In this document: positions 10,498-18,866 of the stretch, piece after piece | Position numbering within the stretch: the first letter of the stretch is position 1 | How the letters are laid out: every line of letters starts with the position of its first letter | From: Desulfobulbaceae bacterium BRH_c16a | GTDB taxonomy: Bacteria; Desulfobacterota; Desulfobulbia; Desulfobulbales; Desulfocapsaceae | NCBI GenBank assembly: GCA_000961725.1 | Contig: LADS01000053.1 | Span: 62,001-126,000 of the forward strand | DNA: 64,000 bases | Direction of reading: 5' to 3' | Program-made: the position numbers and the translations under genes | Notes under the pieces: model-generated | The model's input: the letters and a program-made list of their open reading frames with translations, nothing else | The model's database searches: none | Told to the model about the DNA's origin: nothing

Positions 10498-10812
10498 ATG
10501 ATACCTACAGAAAAAATCCGTATCCGTTTGAAAGCGTATGATCATAAGCTGCTTGATCAATCCACCACCGAGATAGTCGATACTGCGAGAAGAACCGGTT
10601 CGGCAGTGGCAGGACCAATTCCGTTGCCTACGACGATAAACAAATTTTGTGTTCTTCGTTCACCGCATGTAGATAAAAAGTCTCGTGAACATTTTGAAAT
10701 GAGGACCCACCGTCGTTTATTGGACATTCTTGAGCCGACTCAGCAAACTATTGATTTGCTCATGAAACTGGAACTGTCTGCAGGCGTCGATGTCGAAATT
10801 AAGCTGCCATAA
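10498..10812 (+). CDS. rpsJ: 30S ribosomal protein S10
   Basis: S10 is a small-subunit head protein that also acts as NusE in transcription antitermination. The 104 residues match the family length, and the block RSPHVDKKSREHFEMRTHRR is typical. It follows tuf after 9 bases with no visible S10 leader structure, so the L4-responsive leader known from E. coli is not expected at this position. Confidence 0.97.
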   Translation: MIPTEKIRIRLKAYDHKLLDQSTTEIVDTARRTGSAVAGPIPLPTTINKFCVLRSPHVDKKSREHFEMRTHRRLLDILEPTQQTIDLLMKLELSAGVDVEIKLP

Positions 10813-10854
10813 CCGGCACTTACCTAAAAGTAAATTGAAGCGTTGGGTAAAGCT

Positions 10855-11487
10855 ATGCCAAAGTCAATGGGTATATTAGGGAAGAAAATTGGAATGACCC
10901 GTGTTTACAGCGAGTTGGGTCAAGCAATTCCAGTTACAGTTATTGAAGCCGGTCCTTGTAAAGTTCTTCAGGTCAAAACTGAAGTTACAGATGGATATAG
11001 CGCTATCCAGGTTGGTTTTGCAGAGAAAAAAGCCTTCAGGATCAACAAGCCTATGGCCGGCCATTTCCATAAATCCGATTCAAAAGGGTTCTACTTTGTC
11101 CGTGAGTTTCGCGTGAATGATCCCTCTGTGTATACAGTTGGACAGGATATCGCTATTGACTCTGTGATAAAGATCGGAGACAAGGTCGATGTTCAGGGAA
11201 CGAGCAAAGGTAGAGGATTCCAGGGTGTTATAAAGCGTCATGGTTTCAGTGGCGGTGGCTCGGGACACGGATCGATGTTTCACAGGGCGCCGGGATCTAT
11301 CGGCTGCAGTGCATATCCATCGCGCGTTATCAAAGGGAAAAAGATGCCTGGACGAATGGGCAACGACAGTGTTCTGAGGAAGAATGTTGTGGTTGTCGAT
11401 ATTCGTAGCGAAGAAAACGTTGTTCTCTTGAAAGGACCACTGCCTGGAGCGAAAAACGGCCTGTTGAAGATTTACGCAAAACATTAA
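10855..11487 (+). CDS. rplC: 50S ribosomal protein L3
   Basis: L3 is an early assembly protein near the peptidyl transferase centre. The chosen ATG gives 210 residues starting MPKSMGILGKKIGMTR. An in-frame TTG four codons upstream (10843) and an ATG four codons downstream (10867) are alternatives, and none has a strong Shine-Dalgarno site, so the exact start is uncertain. The central loop with FHRAPGSIG, which reaches towards the catalytic centre, is intact. It lies between rpsJ and rplD. Confidence 0.95.
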   Translation: MPKSMGILGKKIGMTRVYSELGQAIPVTVIEAGPCKVLQVKTEVTDGYSAIQVGFAEKKAFRINKPMAGHFHKSDSKGFYFVREFRVNDPSVYTVGQDIAIDSVIKIGDKVDVQGTSKGRGFQGVIKRHGFSGGGSGHGSMFHRAPGSIGCSAYPSRVIKGKKMPGRMGNDSVLRKNVVVVDIRSEENVVLLKGPLPGAKNGLLKIYAKH

Positions 11488-11520
11488 ACTGGGGTCTAAA
11501 ACAGGTTCGAGGAGATAATT

Positions 11521-12144
11521 ATGTCTACTGTAAATATTGTTAACACCAAGAATGAGCGTGTTGGCGAAATCGAGTTGAACGATGACGTGTTCAATCGAGA
11601 AGTAAAGGAGCATATTCTGCATGAAGTCGTTCGCATGCAGCGTGCTGCCCGTCGATCTGGAAATGCCTGCACCAAAACCCGGGTTGAAGTCAGTGGCGGA
11701 GGAAGAAAGCCCTGGCGACAGAAGGGTACTGGCAGGGCCAGAGCCGGAAGTAGGACTTCTCCGCTTTGGCGAGGAGGCGGCGTAGTGTTTGGGCCAAAAC
11801 CAAGAGATTATAGCTTCAAGTTGAATCGGAAGGTCAAACAGCAAGCCGTAGCCATGGCGCTCAGTGCCAGATTTCAGGAAGGTAACCTGATAGTCGTCGA
11901 TGATTTCTCTCTTGAGAGGATCAAAACAAAGGACTTTATCGGTGTGATGAATATCCTTGATGTGGAGAATGGTCTCATCGTTGTTGATAACGCAACCGAG
12001 AATCTGACCAAGTCTTCCAGTAACGTCAACGGATATAAAGTGCTTTCTTCTGAGGGACTGAATGTGTATGACATACTTCTGCACAAAAAGTTGATCCTGG
12101 TCCAACCAGTTATTGAAAGCCTTGAACAGAGGTTAACGGCATGA
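11521..12144 (+). CDS. rplD: 50S ribosomal protein L4
   Basis: L4 lines the peptide exit tunnel through its extended loop; here the loop is seen as GGGRKPWRQKGTGRAR with the following WRGGG segment. The length of 207 residues is normal. In E. coli L4 also represses the S10 operon, but no corresponding leader was recognised here. Its stop overlaps the start of rplW (ATGA), indicating translational coupling. Confidence 0.97.
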   Translation: MSTVNIVNTKNERVGEIELNDDVFNREVKEHILHEVVRMQRAARRSGNACTKTRVEVSGGGRKPWRQKGTGRARAGSRTSPLWRGGGVVFGPKPRDYSFKLNRKVKQQAVAMALSARFQEGNLIVVDDFSLERIKTKDFIGVMNILDVENGLIVVDNATENLTKSSSNVNGYKVLSSEGLNVYDILLHKKLILVQPVIESLEQRLTA

Positions 12145-12428
12145 AAAACATATACAGCGTATTACTGGGGCCCTGCCTCACCGAGAAAGCTGCCTTGATT
12201 CAGGAACAGGCCGAACAGGTTGTTTTTAGAGTTCATACCAAGGCTAATAAGATAGAAGTAAAGAAGGCGGTTGAAACCATGTTTAATGTAAAAGTTAAAG
12301 ATGTCAAAACCGCTAAAATACACGGAAAGAAGAAGAGAGTTGGAAAAACGGTTGGCTTTACCAGTGATTGGAAAAAGGCCTATGTTACCTTGTCAGAAGG
12401 GAAAATCAATTTCGCAGACGAACTGTAA
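12141..12428 (+). CDS. rplW: 50S ribosomal protein L23
   Basis: L23 sits at the tunnel exit and is a docking site for trigger factor and the signal recognition particle. The 95-residue protein carries the conserved LTEKA stretch near its start (here CLTEKAALI) and the basic loop KIHGKKKRVGK. It overlaps the end of rplD by four bases. An 86-bp AT-rich gap without an obvious structure separates it from rplB. Confidence 0.96.
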   Translation: MKNIYSVLLGPCLTEKAALIQEQAEQVVFRVHTKANKIEVKKAVETMFNVKVKDVKTAKIHGKKKRVGKTVGFTSDWKKAYVTLSEGKINFADEL

Positions 12429-12514
12429 ATGACATTTCTCGAGAATATAAAATTGATTAATCTTCTAACTGAATGATTCTATCTAACTAACATTGATGGA
12501 GCGATTGGGAAATC

Positions 12515-13336
12515 ATGGCTATTAAAGTATACAAACCAACATCAGCTGGAAAGCGACAACACGTGTCGTCTAAAAGTCCAGATCTGGCGAAGAAGCAACC
12601 TGAAAAAAGTCTTGTCTGCAGTCTGACAAAAAGTGGCGGCAGAAACAATTACGGACGAATAACTGCCCGGCACATAGGCGGTGGGCATAAACGCAAATAC
12701 AGAATTATCGATTTCAAACGAAATAAAACTGATATTGGTGCGAAAGTTATTTCAATCGAGTACGATCCTAATCGCTCTGCGAATATTGCCTTGCTGAGCT
12801 ATGTGGATGGTGAAAAGAGATATATCCTTTCTCCTGATGGAATAGCGGTAGGCGATACTGTTGTTGCAGGTGACAATGTTGACATTCAACCTGGCAACTG
12901 TCTTCCACTGATAAATATTCCTCTTGGTACAGTTATCCATAACATCGAGATGAAAATCGGCAAAGGTGCTCAACTTGTGCGCAGTGCCGGTGTCGGTGCC
13001 CAGCTTATGGCAAAAGAAGGGGGATACGTCCTTGTTCGTCTGCCATCCGGTGAGGTGAGGAAATTCAACAGCAATTGCCGCGCCTGTATCGGTCAGGTAG
13101 GGAACCGCGAGCACGAGAGCCAGAAACTCGGCAAAGCCGGAAGAAACAGATGGAAAGGCAATCGTCCTCATGTTCGAGGCGTGGCAATGAACCCTGTCGA
13201 CCACCCGATGGGCGGAGGTGAAGGTAAGAGTTCTGGCGGTAGGCATCCATGCAGCCCTTGGGGTATTCCTTCAAAAGGCTACAAGACCAGGAAAAAGAAG
13301 ACTTCTGACAACATGATTGTCAAGAAGAGATCATAA
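12515..13336 (+). CDS. rplB: 50S ribosomal protein L2
   Basis: L2 is required for subunit joining and peptide-bond formation. The 273 residues include the highly conserved C-terminal block NPVDHPMGGGEGKSSGG, whose histidine is important for activity in the family, and RHPCSPWG. The basic N-terminal and C-terminal tails are present. It is followed after 17 bases by rpsS. Confidence 0.98.
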   Translation: MAIKVYKPTSAGKRQHVSSKSPDLAKKQPEKSLVCSLTKSGGRNNYGRITARHIGGGHKRKYRIIDFKRNKTDIGAKVISIEYDPNRSANIALLSYVDGEKRYILSPDGIAVGDTVVAGDNVDIQPGNCLPLINIPLGTVIHNIEMKIGKGAQLVRSAGVGAQLMAKEGGYVLVRLPSGEVRKFNSNCRACIGQVGNREHESQKLGKAGRNRWKGNRPHVRGVAMNPVDHPMGGGEGKSSGGRHPCSPWGIPSKGYKTRKKKTSDNMIVKKRS

Positions 13337-13353
13337 GGCACAAGGAGTAATGT

Positions 13354-13629
13354 ATGGCACGCTCAGTTAAAAAAGGCCCTTTCATTGATGAACATCTTCA
13401 TAAGAAAGTGATAGATGCTGCAGAAAGCGGTTCGAGAAAGGTCATCAAGACTTGGTCAAGACGCTCCGATATCAGCCCTGAAATGGTGGGGCTTACCTTT
13501 GCCGTGCACAACGGTAAAAAATTTATACCGGTTTTTGTTACAGAAAATATGGTTGGTCATAAGCTCGGAGAGTTTTCTCCGACCAGGACTTACTATGGCC
13601 ACTCTGCTGATAAAAAAGGCAAAAAATAA
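13354..13629 (+). CDS. rpsS: 30S ribosomal protein S19
   Basis: S19 is a head protein of the small subunit that pairs with S13. The 91 residues begin MARSVKKGPFIDEHL and contain the GHKLGEFSPTR block typical of the family. It is located between rplB and rplV, as in nearly all bacteria. Confidence 0.97.
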   Translation: MARSVKKGPFIDEHLHKKVIDAAESGSRKVIKTWSRRSDISPEMVGLTFAVHNGKKFIPVFVTENMVGHKLGEFSPTRTYYGHSADKKGKK

Positions 13630-13676
13630 TTAGAAACCGCAGGTTTCTGGCAGGACACTCACCAGGAGTACAGACT

Positions 13677-14009
13677 ATGGAAGCAAGAGCCGTAGGAAAA
13701 TATATTAGGATTTCAGCGCAGAAAGCGAGACTCGTTGCCGATGTGGTAAGGGGAATGGGAGTTGATCAGGCTATAACCACCCTTCGCTTTATGCCGAAAA
13801 AAGGCGCTGGATTAATAAAGAAAGTTATCGAATCTGCGGTCGCCAACGCTACGCAGGATGACAAGGCAGATGTTGATAAGCTCTATGTAAAGAAGATATT
13901 TATTGATGGTGGACCTTCCCTTAAAAGGATCAGTCCAAGAGCACAGGGCAGAGCTACAGGAATCATTAAAAGGTCAAGCCATATTACTGTTGTTCTTGAT
14001 GAGAATTAA
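13677..14009 (+). CDS. rplV: 50S ribosomal protein L22
   Basis: L22 contacts all domains of 23S rRNA and forms the constriction of the exit tunnel with L4. The 110 residues include ISAQKARLVAD near the start and the hairpin region SPRAQGRATGI, where macrolide-resistance changes occur in other species; the sequence looks normal. A 79-bp gap precedes rpsC. Confidence 0.97.
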   Translation: MEARAVGKYIRISAQKARLVADVVRGMGVDQAITTLRFMPKKGAGLIKKVIESAVANATQDDKADVDKLYVKKIFIDGGPSLKRISPRAQGRATGIIKRSSHITVVLDEN

Positions 14010-14088
14010 GCAGTAATAGCTTTCTTGTAAATGACACTGTACTTACTTTTAACACTTAATTGAACAATGTATTTGTTGGAGGACTGTT

Positions 14089-14739
14089 TTGGGGCAGAAG
14101 GTTAATCCACAAGGACTGAGACTGAATATTACCCGGACGTGGGATTCGATCTGGTATGCAGATAAGGAATACTCTACCTATCTGATAGAAGATCAAAAAA
14201 TTAAAAAATTTCTTAAAAAACGTCTCCAGCATGCCGGACTGTCAAAAGTAAATATTGAACGTACTGGGGAACAGGTACGGATCAAGCTTTTCACGGCAAG
14301 ACCTGGAATCGTTATCGGCAAGAAGGGAGCTGAAATCGAGGTTCTCAAAAAAGAGATAGAAAGCTTTATATCTCGCAAGGTAACTCTCGACATTCAAGAG
14401 GTGAGAAGGCCGGAAGCTGATGCTCAGCTCGTTGCAGAAAATATCGCGCAGCAATTGGTTCGCCGTGTCGCATTTCGACGTGCCATGAAAAAAGCGGTGA
14501 GCTCGGCATTACGTTTCGGTGTCCAGGGGATAAAAATATCCTGTTCGGGGCGCTTAGGCGGTGCTGAAATGTCTCGTTGCGAATGGGTTCGCGAGGGAAG
14601 GGTTCCACTACATACTTTACGAGCCGATGTGGACTATGCACTCGCTGAAGCTCTCACCACATACGGAATCATAGGCGTCAAAGTCTGGATTTTCAATGGT
14701 GAGGTTCTGAGCGGTAAGGATGGCGGCGCAGTACAGTAA
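14089..14739 (+). CDS. rpsC: 30S ribosomal protein S3
   Basis: S3 lines the mRNA entry channel and has a type II KH domain, visible around PGIVIGKKGAEIEVL. The length is 216 residues. The start is TTG, supported by the Shine-Dalgarno sequence GGAGG seven bases upstream and by the family N-terminus GQKVNPQGLRL that follows directly. No ATG is available near that position. Confidence 0.96.
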   Translation: MGQKVNPQGLRLNITRTWDSIWYADKEYSTYLIEDQKIKKFLKKRLQHAGLSKVNIERTGEQVRIKLFTARPGIVIGKKGAEIEVLKKEIESFISRKVTLDIQEVRRPEADAQLVAENIAQQLVRRVAFRRAMKKAVSSALRFGVQGIKISCSGRLGGAEMSRCEWVREGRVPLHTLRADVDYALAEALTTYGIIGVKVWIFNGEVLSGKDGGAVQ

Positions 14740-14777
14740 AAATGCAAGGAAAATCCTTTTTAATTTTGGAGTAGAAG

Positions 14778-15194
14778 ATGTTAAGTCCGAAAAAGGTTAA
14801 ACATAGAAAAGTATTTAAGGGCAATTCGAGAGGTGTCGCCAGCGTTGGATCCTCGCTCGCTTTTGGTGATTTTGCGCTTAAGGCAACTGTTTGTGGAAAA
14901 ATGAGCGCGCAGCAGATTGAAGCTGCACGTATCACTATCAATCGAACAATGAAACGTGGCGGAAAGGTCTGGATCAGAGTATTTCCTGACAAACCTCTGA
15001 CAAAAAAGGCCGCAGAAACCCGTATGGGCAAAGGAAAGGGTAGTCCGGAATCCTGGGTGGCGGTTATCCAGCCTGGGAGGATTCTGTACGAAATATCGGG
15101 TGTAAGCGAGGATGTCGCCATCAAGGCCTTGGAACTTGCTGGAAACAAGCTGCCATTCTCGACCAAAGTTGTGAGCAAGGAGAACACGTTATGA
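14778..15194 (+). CDS. rplP: 50S ribosomal protein L16
   Basis: L16 organises the aminoacyl-tRNA site of the large subunit. The 138 residues begin MLSPKKVKHRKVFKG and contain the MGKGKGSPESWVA block. The stop overlaps the rpmC start by four bases (ATGA), so the two genes are probably translationally coupled. Confidence 0.97.
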   Translation: MLSPKKVKHRKVFKGNSRGVASVGSSLAFGDFALKATVCGKMSAQQIEAARITINRTMKRGGKVWIRVFPDKPLTKKAAETRMGKGKGSPESWVAVIQPGRILYEISGVSEDVAIKALELAGNKLPFSTKVVSKENTL

Positions 15195-15379
15195 AACCTG
15201 AAGAGCTCCGCAAATTGTCTGTTGAAGATCTTGCGAAGAATCTAAAGGATCTGCGCGAGGAGCTGGGAAATCTTTCTTTCCAGCATCGTATCAGACCTCT
15301 CGAAGACACATCCAGACTGAAGAAAATTAAAAAAGAAATTGCTAGAATCGAGACCATAAAAAAGCAATCCCTCAACTGA
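15191..15379 (+). CDS. rpmC: 50S ribosomal protein L29
   Basis: L29 is a small helical-hairpin protein next to L23 at the tunnel exit. The 62-residue protein begins MKPEELRKLSVEDLA and ends with a basic helix (LKKIKKEIARIETIKKQ), as expected. It overlaps rplP and is followed by a 65-bp gap to rpsQ. Confidence 0.95.
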   Translation: MKPEELRKLSVEDLAKNLKDLREELGNLSFQHRIRPLEDTSRLKKIKKEIARIETIKKQSLN

Positions 15380-15444
15380 TGACTGGTTTTGAAAATTGAA
15401 CATGATGGTCGGGTTCTAAAAAAAAATTACTAATTGACTAAACT

Positions 15445-15705
15445 ATGAGTGAATTAAACAAATCAAGAAAGACAAGAACTGGTTCTGTTGTCAGCAACAG
15501 AATGGAAAAAAGTGTTGTCGTTCGGGTTGAGCGCAAGGTTCGCCACAAGCTCTATGGCAAATTCATGAAAACCAGCGTTAAGTATCTGGCCGATGATCCA
15601 GAAAATAGCTGCAATATCGGTGACATTGTTCTTATTGAAGAGTGTCGCCCGTTGAGCAAGAGGAAAAGATGGCGTGTCAAAACTATACTGGAACAGGCAG
15701 TGTGA
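15445..15705 (+). CDS. rpsQ: 30S ribosomal protein S17
   Basis: S17 is a primary 16S rRNA-binding protein with an OB fold. The 86 residues contain the signature GDIVLIEECRPLSKRKRW. The start ATG lies behind an AT-rich stretch with only a weak ribosome-binding site. It is the last gene of the S10-type set; rplN follows after 63 bases. Confidence 0.96.
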   Translation: MSELNKSRKTRTGSVVSNRMEKSVVVRVERKVRHKLYGKFMKTSVKYLADDPENSCNIGDIVLIEECRPLSKRKRWRVKTILEQAV

Positions 15706-15768
15706 TACTGACAGTAGCTGGAAGGTCGGTCCGAACGACCTGTTTCAGATGAGATATCAGGTGAAATT

Positions 15769-16137
15769 ATGATTCAGACAGAGACAGTACTCAACGTTGC
15801 CGACAACTCAGGAGCAAAGAAGGTGCTCTGCATAAGAGTTCTCGGCGGTACCGGTAAACGTTACGCAACAATCGGCGATGTTATTGTCGTAACGGTAAAA
15901 GAGGCCATCCCCAACGCTAAGGTGAAAAAGGGTGACGTCATGAAAGCCGTTATCGTACGAACGAAGCACGAAATGAAAAGGATGGACGATACCTGGGTAA
16001 AGTTCGATGATAACGCTGCAGTTATGCTGGCGTCATCCGGTGAACCGGTCGGTACACGTATTTTTGGTCCGGTCGCCCGCGAGTTAAGGAATCAAGGGTT
16101 TATGAAAATTATTTCTCTGGCCCCAGAAGCACTTTAA
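15769..16137 (+). CDS. rplN: 50S ribosomal protein L14
   Basis: L14 forms part of an intersubunit bridge. The 122-residue protein begins MIQTETVLNVADNSGAK, the near-invariant N-terminus, and contains VRTKHEMKR and the C-terminal ISLAPEAL. It is the first gene of the spc-type set, but no promoter was recognised in the short gap before it, so it is probably transcribed from further upstream. Confidence 0.98.
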   Translation: MIQTETVLNVADNSGAKKVLCIRVLGGTGKRYATIGDVIVVTVKEAIPNAKVKKGDVMKAVIVRTKHEMKRMDDTWVKFDDNAAVMLASSGEPVGTRIFGPVARELRNQGFMKIISLAPEAL

Positions 16138-16189
16138 CGACCCGTGTCTGCATGGGGTATAGATACACTGATTGAATAAAGGTACAACA

Positions 16190-16525
16190 ATGAGACAGGG
16201 TAAAACATACCTGAAAAAGAATGATCAGGTTGAAGTAATTGCCGGCAAAGATAAGGGCAGGGTTGGAAAAGTCCTCCGAGTCCTTAGAGATAAGGACAAG
16301 GCAGTGGTTGAGCGAATAAACATGATCAAGCGACATACCAAGCCCAGAGAGATGAACCAGCAGGGTCAGATAGTAGAAAAAGAATCTCCGATCCATGTTT
16401 CCAATCTTCAGCTTATCTGTCCTGAGTGCACCAAAACCGGTCGCATAGGAAAGAAGGTTCTCGACGATGGCAAAAAAATCCGCTACTGCAAAAGTTGCGG
16501 TGAGTCCATTGAGAGCAAAGCATAG
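16190..16525 (+). CDS. rplX: 50S ribosomal protein L24
   Basis: L24 initiates large-subunit assembly through its KOW domain, visible as DQVEVIAGKDKGRVGKV. The ATG at 16190 is chosen because it has a Shine-Dalgarno stretch (AAAGG) seven bases upstream; an in-frame TTG at 16172 would add six residues without such support. The product is 111 residues. The C-terminal part has two CxxC pairs (ICPEC and YCKSC), a zinc-ribbon-like feature common in many bacterial L24 proteins. Confidence 0.95.
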   Translation: MRQGKTYLKKNDQVEVIAGKDKGRVGKVLRVLRDKDKAVVERINMIKRHTKPREMNQQGQIVEKESPIHVSNLQLICPECTKTGRIGKKVLDDGKKIRYCKSCGESIESKA

Positions 16526-16555
16526 TTATCAAATAGGATGAGCTAGGAGTAATAC

Positions 16556-17095
16556 ATGGGTGCGCTGAAAGATATGTACAATAACGAGTGTGTTCCTGCA
16601 CTCAGGGAGGAATTCGGTTACAAGAACGTAATGGAAATCCCCCAAATAAAAAAAATTGTTTTGAATATGGGCCTCGGTGAGGCAGTGCAGAATCCCAAGA
16701 TAGTCGAAGGAGCTGCAGATGAATTGACCAGGATCGCCGGTCAGAAAGCAGTAATTACCAAAGCAAAAAAATCGATAGCTACATTTAAGTTACGCGCCGG
16801 GATGCCGATCGGCTGTTGCGTTACCCTCCGCGGGGACAAAATGTATGATTTTTTCAGTAAGTTGGTAAATATTGCGTTACCTCGTGTACGTGACTTCCGT
16901 GGATTATCGCCAAAGGGGTTCGACGGCAGAGGAAATTATTCAATGGGTATTCAAGAAGAGATTATATTTCCTGAAATTGATTACGACAAAATTGATAAAA
17001 TCAAAGGATTGAATATTACTATTGTAACAACCGCGAAAACTGATGCAGAGAGTGCCTCTTTGCTCAGGATGCTCGGTTTGCCTTTTAAGAAATAA
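16556..17095 (+). CDS. rplE: 50S ribosomal protein L5
   Basis: L5 binds 5S rRNA in the central protuberance. The 179 residues include the RAGMPIGCCVTLRG block and the loop LPRVRDFRGL that contacts the P-site tRNA. The gene lies between rplX and rpsN. In E. coli the S8-binding regulatory site overlaps the start of this gene; no equivalent was evident here, but a hairpin is present further downstream, before rpsH. Confidence 0.97.
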   Translation: MGALKDMYNNECVPALREEFGYKNVMEIPQIKKIVLNMGLGEAVQNPKIVEGAADELTRIAGQKAVITKAKKSIATFKLRAGMPIGCCVTLRGDKMYDFFSKLVNIALPRVRDFRGLSPKGFDGRGNYSMGIQEEIIFPEIDYDKIDKIKGLNITIVTTAKTDAESASLLRMLGLPFKK

Positions 17096-17144
17096 TTAGA
17101 TTCGTTCATCGAATATCCTAAAAAGTGAGTACTTGGAGGTCGGT

Positions 17145-17330
17145 TTGGCTAAGAAATCCATAATTGCAAAAGCACAACGCAAAGCAAAATTTTCCGCGCG
17201 AAAATACAACAGATGCCCCCTTTGCGGTCGTCCAAGGGCATTCATAAGGAAATTCGGCGTTTGTAGAATTTGCTTCCGGAAACTTGCGTCCAGCGGTGAA
17301 ATAACTGGTGTCACCAAATCCAGTTGGTAG
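17145..17330 (+). CDS. rpsN: 30S ribosomal protein S14, zinc-binding type
   Basis: The start is TTG at 17145, placed behind the Shine-Dalgarno sequence GGAGGT; an in-frame TTG at 17133 overlaps that site and is rejected. The 61-residue product is the short, zinc-binding form of S14 with two CxxC pairs (CPLC and CRIC), not the longer zinc-free form. A 138-bp stretch with a hairpin separates it from rpsH, the longest gap in this gene set. Confidence 0.96.
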   Translation: MAKKSIIAKAQRKAKFSARKYNRCPLCGRPRAFIRKFGVCRICFRKLASSGEITGVTKSSW

Positions 17331-17358
17331 AAAAAGATTTTCTATCTCTGTTTGATTT

Positions 17359-17412
17359 AGTACCTTAGAAATTTATTTCTGATTTTTTAAGATAGAATTT
17401 CGTGAAGGTACT
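17359..17412 (+). promoter_or_regulatory. imperfect hairpin upstream of rpsH
   Basis: The arms AGTACCTT (17359-17366) and AAGGTACT (17405-17412) are perfect 8-bp complements, and after a small bulge the inner arms GAAATT and AATTTC add six pairs. The enclosed loop is AT-rich. There is no T-run behind the stem, so it does not look like a terminator. It lies in the rpsN-rpsH gap, about 55 bases before the S8 start. A role in S8 feedback is possible but is inference. Confidence 0.4.
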
Positions 17413-17468
17413 TATCCCTTCCTTGTGGGGGGTTAGGTAACAAATTTGAAAAATAAGGAGTGTTCGCT

Positions 17469-17867
17469 ATGTCTATGAGCGATCCCCTGGCAGACATGCT
17501 GACCAGGTTAAGAAACGCAGTAATGGTAAAATTCGATTCTGTCCAAATGCCTTCATCCACTGTAAAGGTTGGAATCGCGAAGGTGCTGAAGGAAGAGGGA
17601 TATATTCGTGATTATCACGTAGTAAGTGATAAGGTTCAGGATATTCTGAAAATCGATCTGAAATATGGGCCAGACAGAGAGACGGTAATCACCGGGCTGA
17701 AAAGAATCAGCAAACCGGGCTTACGTAAATACACCAAGGTAACTGACATACCGAAGGTGTTGAATGGGTTCGGGATCGCAATTATATCCACTTCCAAGGG
17801 CGTTGTGACAGATAAAACAGCTAGAGCTCTTAATTCTGGTGGGGAGATAATTTGCGAGGTCTGGTAG
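17469..17867 (+). CDS. rpsH: 30S ribosomal protein S8
   Basis: S8 is a primary binder of the central 16S domain and in E. coli the repressor of the spc operon. The ATG at 17469 lies eight bases after AAGGAG; an in-frame GTG at 17460 overlaps that ribosome-binding site and is rejected. The 132 residues start MSMSDPLADMLTRLRN and end with the family signature around GGEIICEVW. The upstream hairpin may be relevant to its control. Confidence 0.96.
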   Translation: MSMSDPLADMLTRLRNAVMVKFDSVQMPSSTVKVGIAKVLKEEGYIRDYHVVSDKVQDILKIDLKYGPDRETVITGLKRISKPGLRKYTKVTDIPKVLNGFGIAIISTSKGVVTDKTARALNSGGEIICEVW

Positions 17868-17891
17868 GCCCGCGAATAACGGAGGAAATAT

Positions 17892-18431
17892 ATGTCTCGT
17901 ATTGGTAAGCAACCGATTCCTGTACCTGGTGGGGTAAATGTCGATCTTCAGGGTCAACTGATAACCGTTACCGGTAAGAAAGGAACTTTACAGCGCAATA
18001 TTATCTCGGATATAGAGATTCTTATCCAAGATAACGTAATCAATGTAAATAACAGAGTTGAGAGTACAAGGATTAATGCATTTCGCGGTCTCACAAGAAC
18101 TTTGATCAATAACATGATCATAGGAGTTGCCGAGGGTTTCAAGAAAGTGCTTGTTATTGAGGGTGTAGGTTATAAAGCCAGTGTCAGCGGTTCGACGCTA
18201 ACTCTTAATGTTGGGTATTCAAATCCTAAGGAGTATATGCTGCCTAAGGATGTTTCTGCCGCTGTTGAAGGAAACACAAAAATTGTTCTTGAATCTATTG
18301 ATAAAGAATTGCTTGGTCTTACTGCATCCAAAATTCGTCAGATCAGGAAACCTGAGCCATATAAAGGCAAAGGCATCCGGTATGAAAATGAGCATATTGT
18401 CAAGAAAGTTGGAAAGTCAGGAACTAAATAA
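17892..18431 (+). CDS. rplF: 50S ribosomal protein L6
   Basis: L6 lies near the factor-binding site of the large subunit. The 179-residue protein begins MSRIGKQPIPVPGGV and ends with the signature RKPEPYKGKGIRYENE followed by a basic tail. The family's duplicated fold is compatible with the length. The gene lies between rpsH and rplR with short gaps. Confidence 0.97.
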   Translation: MSRIGKQPIPVPGGVNVDLQGQLITVTGKKGTLQRNIISDIEILIQDNVINVNNRVESTRINAFRGLTRTLINNMIIGVAEGFKKVLVIEGVGYKASVSGSTLTLNVGYSNPKEYMLPKDVSAAVEGNTKIVLESIDKELLGLTASKIRQIRKPEPYKGKGIRYENEHIVKKVGKSGTK

Positions 18432-18476
18432 GATTGAGACCGATGCGGTCGTTAAATTACTACATGGTACAAAGCA

Positions 18477-18842
18477 ATGGCTAAGACAAACCCCAAGACC
18501 ACAGCGAGGGCCAAACGAATTCAGCGGATCAGAAAAAAAATTTCTGGTACGAGCGAAAGGCCGAGACTGAGAGTCTTTAAAAGCAATAAACATATCTATG
18601 CGCAGCTAATCGACGATGTCGCTGGACACACCTTGATCGCAATGTCAACTGTTGACAAAGAGTTCGAACTGGGTGAAGAAAAGGGAAAAACTGCTGCTGC
18701 GAAAAAGGTTGGTCAGGTACTCGCTACACGAGCTAAAGCATCAGGCATAAATAAAATTACGTTTGATCGTGGCGGTGCGGTGTATCACGGCAGGGTGAAA
18801 TCTCTTTCCGAGGGTGCTCGGGAAGGTGGCCTTGAATTTTAA
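18477..18842 (+). CDS. rplR: 50S ribosomal protein L18
   Basis: L18 binds 5S rRNA together with L5. The 121 residues include RLRVFKSNKHIYAQLIDD and the C-terminal FDRGGAVYHGRVKSL, both typical. The basic N-terminal tail is present. rpsE follows after 24 bases. Confidence 0.97.
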   Translation: MAKTNPKTTARAKRIQRIRKKISGTSERPRLRVFKSNKHIYAQLIDDVAGHTLIAMSTVDKEFELGEEKGKTAAAKKVGQVLATRAKASGINKITFDRGGAVYHGRVKSLSEGAREGGLEF

Positions 18843-18866
18843 TTATTAATATTACGGGGGTGTCCC

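Noticed and set aside
9403..10560. 385-residue open frame antisense to tuf
   Set aside because: It mirrors the strongly biased codons of tuf on the other strand and has no recognisable domain or ribosome-binding site.
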